From positions 1 to 9,315 of the forward strand of contig CAYUZU010000057.1 of NCBI GenBank assembly GCA_964448675.1: 9,315 nt of DNA, read 5' to 3'. Of this stretch, positions 6,284-9,315 are shown one piece after another; position 1 is the stretch's first letter; each line of letters begins with the position of its first letter. The notes beneath the pieces are model-generated. The model was given only the letters and a program-made list of their open reading frames with translations, did not search any database and was not told where the DNA came from. The position numbers were made by a program, and so were the translations under genes. This DNA is from CAYUZU01 sp964448675. GTDB taxonomy: Bacteria > Planctomycetota > Phycisphaerae > UBA1845 > Fen-1342.

Positions 6284-7546
6284 ATGTTGACTGCAGGAGA
6301 GACCGCAACCACGACCACCGCGCTCGAGATGTCTCGCGCCGCGCTGGCCACACTCCTGAGCCGGGCAAAGCACGTGGTGCCGGCCCGGCTTCCCAAGCCA
6401 ATCCTGACCTGCGTACGCCTGGAGGCCTCCGACGGCCTTCTTCGCCTGCAGGCCACGGATGGCGAATTGTCACTCTACACCCGCCTGCCGGTGGAAGGCG
6501 AGCTGCCGGCCTGCATCGTGCCGCTGGCCGAACTGATCCGGCGGCTCAAGGCCTCGAAGCATCCGACATGTAGCCTCTCGCTTTCAGATGACGGCCAGCA
6601 TCTGCTGATCAACGGCGGACGTGTCGAGCATGCGCTTCAGACGTTCGATCCCGCGGATTTTCCGGTGGTGCCGTCGCAACTGAACGGCGACTCGATCGAA
6701 GTCGATGCCGCGGGGCTGGTTCACGCCGTGAAGGTGGCCAGCCATGCGGTGGCGAAGGAGCCCAGCCGGTACGCCATTGACGGCATCCTGTTCGAATCCA
6801 ATGACAAGGGCTCGCGTCTGGTCGCTACGGATGGACGGCGGCTGGTCATGGTGGAGCTGCGAAACTGCGGCGAGCTGGGTGACCAAGCCCTCCTCCCGCA
6901 CCGATTCTGCCGGTTGATCGACAAGTTGACCGATCGCGACACCGACTTTCTGGCGATCGCGGTTCACCGCGAGAAGACCGAGAAGGGTGAGACCCTCCCC
7001 GGCCGCATCTTCGCCGCCGGCCCTGACTGGGTGCTTTCCACGTACGAGTGCGAGGGCAGCTTCCCCGTCTATCGCGATGTTGTGCCGCGCTCCCATTCGC
7101 AGTTTGCGGTGGAACGGCGGCCGCTGGTCGAAACGCTGGCGGAGGTGGCGCTGACGACGAACGAGGAGAGCCGCATGGTGCGGTTGGACCTCGGGCCGCA
7201 GGAACTGCTGCTGCAGGCGGAAGCGCCTGGAGTGGGCAGCTCCGAGGCTAGACTGCCGAGTGAGTTCCTGGGCGGCGGCGACGCAGTCATCCGCACGGCG
7301 TTCAACCCGGCATACTTGCTGGATGCGCTCAAGACCGTCGACAGCGACGCGGTCATCGTTGACGTCGGTCAGAACGGCTACGGCAGCGATCGCACGGTCT
7401 TCAGCAAGCCTGCCCTGATCTACGACCGCTACAACGCCGCCGTGCGCTGGGTGCTCATGCCGGTCAACGCGGGGCTGGAGGCGACACGGGAGAATCTGGG
7501 TTCCAACTACCCGGAGCAACTGGAAGCCGGAGAGGACGCCGACTGA
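6284..7546 (+). CDS. dnaN: DNA polymerase III beta sliding clamp paralogue
   Basis: Beta clamps form a ring round DNA and tether the replicative polymerase and repair proteins. The ATG at 6284 has AAGGAG (6270-6275) eight bases upstream; an earlier in-frame start adds 63 Arg/Ser-rich residues of non-coding appearance. The product is 420 residues against about 370 for typical bacterial clamps. Domain 1 spans about 14-132 (SRAKHVVPARLPKPIL, LRLQATDGELSL, TFDPADFPVVP). Domain 2 spans about 138-268, with the family signature SRYAIDGILFES...SRLVATDGRRLVMVEL at 161-192 and GSFPVYRDVVP at 258-268. Domain 3 spans about 272-394 (IRTAFNPAYLLDALKTVDSD, then RWVLMPV at 388-394, the usual clamp ending). 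The extra length is a short Thr-rich N-terminus (1-13) and a 26-residue acidic tail after LMPV. Being next to unknown accessory genes rather than dnaA/recF/gyrB suggests a second, element-borne clamp, but a chromosomal copy is not excluded. Confidence 0.9.
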   Translation: MLTAGETATTTTALEMSRAALATLLSRAKHVVPARLPKPILTCVRLEASDGLLRLQATDGELSLYTRLPVEGELPACIVPLAELIRRLKASKHPTCSLSLSDDGQHLLINGGRVEHALQTFDPADFPVVPSQLNGDSIEVDAAGLVHAVKVASHAVAKEPSRYAIDGILFESNDKGSRLVATDGRRLVMVELRNCGELGDQALLPHRFCRLIDKLTDRDTDFLAIAVHREKTEKGETLPGRIFAAGPDWVLSTYECEGSFPVYRDVVPRSHSQFAVERRPLVETLAEVALTTNEESRMVRLDLGPQELLLQAEAPGVGSSEARLPSEFLGGGDAVIRTAFNPAYLLDALKTVDSDAVIVDVGQNGYGSDRTVFSKPALIYDRYNAAVRWVLMPVNAGLEATRENLGSNYPEQLEAGEDAD

Positions 7547-7646
7547 GCGTGGCGGCATTCTGCTGGAGTCTGCAGAAACCCGAATAGCGAATTGCAGGGT
7601 ACGATTCAGGGTTGAGGATACGGTGCGTGTTACGTCCCGCACGACA

Positions 7647-8273
7647 TCAAGGGGAAGTCTCTACCTCGACCTTTTGGATCCAGGTGCCATCCGATCCCCC
7701 GGTGTATCTGATTTCAACTACGTACAGGCCAACGCGTGTGACCACATCCGTTATGTCCACGATGAGCGCGTCGATCTGCTCAGCACGCACTATCTCGTCC
7801 TGGGCCGAAGTGATGCCATCATTGCCGTGCCCAAGACCGCGCGGAAACGACGTGTGCTTCGTCGCTGGACCTTCAATATTCCGGACGTTTCTCACGGCTC
7901 CGTCGGGAGTGCGAACGGTGACGACACCATGGAAGTTCTGAGGGGTCCAAAGATGGCATTGAAGTTGAATCGCATTCGCAAGATTGCCAACATAAACCCT
8001 GTACCTGTTGTTGGTGTGATGCGCTCCTGTCCAACCCGTGTGGTAGTCAACAGAGGACTGTGTATTTCCCGGCGTGGTTGCTGAGCGCTGTCGATAAAAC
8101 ACGAAACACGCTCCAGTCACCCATACGGCCCACACGGTGCCTGCGATGATTGCCAGTACGACGGTTGCCACCCAGTAGCGCTCCTCTTTGAGGCTGAGGC
8201 CGGCGACAAACAGGCTCAGGGCCAGAACGAATCCAGCCGGACCTGTCCACCTAAGGATGTTCTGATTACGCAT
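7647..8273 (-). CDS. Two-helix membrane protein of unknown function
   Basis: The ATG at 8273 has GGAG (complement of 8282-8285) eight bases upstream. The product is 208 residues. Two hydrophobic helices at about 12-28 (PAGFVLALSLFVAGLSL) and 34-59 (WVATVVLAIIAGTVWAVWVT...) form a hairpin with a short charged loop KEERY. Flanking charges (R2 and R8 before; RQR at 61-63 after) predict both ends inside the cytoplasm. The C-terminal domain of about 140 residues is beta-rich (NRYRVYVGNLANAIQLQCHLW, HGVVTVRTPDGAVRNV, GLYVVEIRYTGG), with a helical segment around 157-170. It resembles an all-beta ligand- or protein-binding module but matches no family I know. It converges with the clamp gene across a 100-base gap (7547-7646) and diverges from the ATPase gene. 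Confidence 0.7.
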   Translation of the reverse strand: MRNQNILRWTGPAGFVLALSLFVAGLSLKEERYWVATVVLAIIAGTVWAVWVTGACFVFYRQRSATTPGNTQSSVDYHTGWTGAHHTNNRYRVYVGNLANAIQLQCHLWTPQNFHGVVTVRTPDGAVRNVRNIEGPATKHTSFPRGLGHGNDGITSAQDEIVRAEQIDALIVDITDVVTRVGLYVVEIRYTGGSDGTWIQKVEVETSP

Positions 8274-8379
8274 TCCGGATACTCCAGCCGTAGGGCGCGA
8301 CTTGCCGCACCATTACCCCAAAAAGGTGTTTAACTCACTAGTCACGTCTTCGCGGGGCGCCTCCGAGCAAGCGTTCGAT

Positions 8380-8392
8380 CGTCCCGGGGACG
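8380..8392. promoter_or_regulatory. 13-bp perfect palindrome upstream of ATPase gene
   Basis: CGTCCC-G-GGGACG is a perfect inverted repeat with a one-base centre, 61 bases before the ATPase ATG, in the 180-base divergent gap (8274-8453). It shares the GGGAC/GTCCC half-site with the palindrome before the clamp gene, but in opposite half-site order. It is a candidate operator. In GC-rich DNA chance is a real alternative. Confidence 0.3.
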
Positions 8393-8453
8393 GAGTTCGC
8401 TCGCTCACGCCCCATTTGTGTTACCAATGTACCCCAAGTCGAAGGAGAAGACC

Positions 8454-9315
8454 ATGAACGACTCGTTTCGACAGACACTGACTGATTACATCCTCTCCGG
8501 GCACGCGTACCTGCACGCGCACACTCCGGAGAAGACCCGCTTCGTGCAGGAACTGAAGGAGGTGGCCGCGGCGCTGCCGCCTGACGGCCGGCCGATCTTC
8601 GTCTGGTCGCCGGCGACCGGCTGGCAGGACGCCGAGGGCGTGCCCGCCAAGACCGAGACCGGCGCTGAGCTTGGTCCGCCCAATCCGCAGACGGCGCCGC
8701 AGCAGATCTTGGAACTACCGGAGGAAGCCCTGTTCGTGCTGAAGGACTTCGGCTGCTATCTGCAGTCGCGGACCTTCGCGTACTTCGACATCGTCCTTGC
8801 CTGGCTCAGCGAGATCCGCGACGTTCTGGCTCACACCGGCCGGACCGTCATCTTCGTCCGCGTGGACTTCGACATCCCGCCGGCCCTGCAGCACGACGTC
8901 ACCACGATCGAGTTCAAGCTTCCGGACGATGCCGCCATCGAAAAAGCCGTCCGCTACATCGGCGAAGATCACCCGATCGATGAAGCGTTCGTACCGGCGC
9001 TGGTCACCGCCTGTCGCGGCATGACGCAGCAGCAGGTCGAGGACCGCGTCGCCCTGGCGCTCCGCAAGTTCAAACGCCTCAACGGCGAAGCCGCCCGGCT
9101 GATCCTCAACGAGAAGGCCGAGGTCATCCGCCGCACCGGCCTGCTCGATTACCGCGACCCGCCCGCCGGCGGGCTGGATCTCATCGGCGGCTGGGAAAAC
9201 GTCAAACGTCACGTCCAACTCGACAAGCCGTGTTTCGGCCCCGACGCCCGCGACTTCGGCATCGAGTTCCCCCGCGGCCTGCTGCTGGTCGGCATCTCCG
9301 GCGGCGGCAAGACGC
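8454..9315 (+). CDS. Ycf46-like AAA+ ATPase, 5' part only
   Basis: The ATG at 8454 has AAGGAG (8442-8447) six bases upstream. The frame runs off the right edge after 287 residues. The order matches the Ycf46 branch of AAA+ ATPases. An N-terminal domain (about 10-170) has the inactive-ATPase-like segments VLKDFGCYLQ (95-104), a helix IVLAWLSEIRDVLAH, GRTVIFVRVDFDIPPAL (129-145) and IEFKLPDDAAIEKAVRYI (152-169). A helical bundle (about 176-230) follows, with the family-type stretch MTQQQVEDRVALAL and EKAEVIRRTGLLDY (220-233). The AAA+ module then opens with GGLDLIGGWENVKRH (239-253) and FPRGLLLVGISGGGKT (272-287), where GISGGGKT is the Walker A. Walker B, sensor and arginine finger lie beyond the window. 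Ycf46 proteins of cyanobacteria and plastids are poorly characterised. The cellular role here is unknown, but ATP-driven remodelling is expected. Confidence 0.9.
   Translation, partial: MNDSFRQTLTDYILSGHAYLHAHTPEKTRFVQELKEVAAALPPDGRPIFVWSPATGWQDAEGVPAKTETGAELGPPNPQTAPQQILELPEEALFVLKDFGCYLQSRTFAYFDIVLAWLSEIRDVLAHTGRTVIFVRVDFDIPPALQHDVTTIEFKLPDDAAIEKAVRYIGEDHPIDEAFVPALVTACRGMTQQQVEDRVALALRKFKRLNGEAARLILNEKAEVIRRTGLLDYRDPPAGGLDLIGGWENVKRHVQLDKPCFGPDARDFGIEFPRGLLLVGISGGGKT

Noticed and set aside
7558..7577. TTCTGC...GCAGAA hairpin after the clamp gene as a terminator
   Set aside because: The stem is only six pairs with an eight-base loop and no T-run follows, so it is too weak to call.
6584..7642. 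A 352-codon - strand frame opposite the clamp gene
   Set aside because: It lies wholly antisense to unmistakable beta clamp coding sequence and has no protein-like composition.
8715..9218. A 167-codon - strand frame opposite the ATPase
   Set aside because: It is antisense to the conserved Ycf46-like region leading to the Walker A. It is a shadow frame.

Overview
The window looks like bacterial accessory DNA of moderately high GC. It most probably comes from a planctomycete (Phycisphaerae-like) lineage. The main clue is a secreted protein ending in a lone dockerin-type calcium-binding repeat, a common ending for exported planctomycete proteins. Other clues are the very regular Shine-Dalgarno sites and a Ycf46-like AAA+ ATPase. 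The assignment is inferred from protein style. No rRNA, tRNA, CRISPR array, transposase or integrase was found.

Layout. The + strand carries a series of intracellular-type genes. In order they are a winged-helix DNA-binding protein (288-776), a coupled single-pass membrane protein (773-1240), a proline-rich acidic protein of unknown function (2961-3866), a 240-residue protein of unknown family (4297-5019), a beta sliding clamp paralogue (6284-7546), and the 5' part of a Ycf46-like AAA+ ATPase that runs off the right edge (8454-9315). Three - strand genes sit between them. All three encode exported or membrane proteins: a lipoprotein with three internal repeats (1237-2391), a secreted Ig-like/dockerin protein (5025-6044) and a two-helix membrane protein (7647-8273). 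Two of the - strand genes end within 5 bases of the stop codon of the + strand gene they face.

Non-coding DNA. The gaps before the genes at 2961 and 4297 each hold one copy of a diverged direct repeat of about 125 bp (2709-2831 and 4017-4143), in the same orientation, 130-155 bases upstream of the start codon. Each copy contains a small inverted repeat. Two strong perfect inverted repeats lie between the second copy and the gene at 4297. Perfect short palindromes also lie 50-70 bases upstream of the winged-helix, clamp and ATPase genes.

How the parts may work together (inference). A DNA-binding winged-helix protein, a second-type sliding clamp and an AAA+ ATPase on one strand would suit a replication or maintenance module of a plasmid, prophage remnant or integrated element. 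The - strand exported genes could be cargo inserted into it. Neither a recognisable replication initiator nor a mobility gene is visible, so this remains a hypothesis. The best-supported unusual features are the duplicated leader element, the clamp paralogue, the triplicated lipoprotein, and an apparently orphaned coupled start site at 5003-5018.
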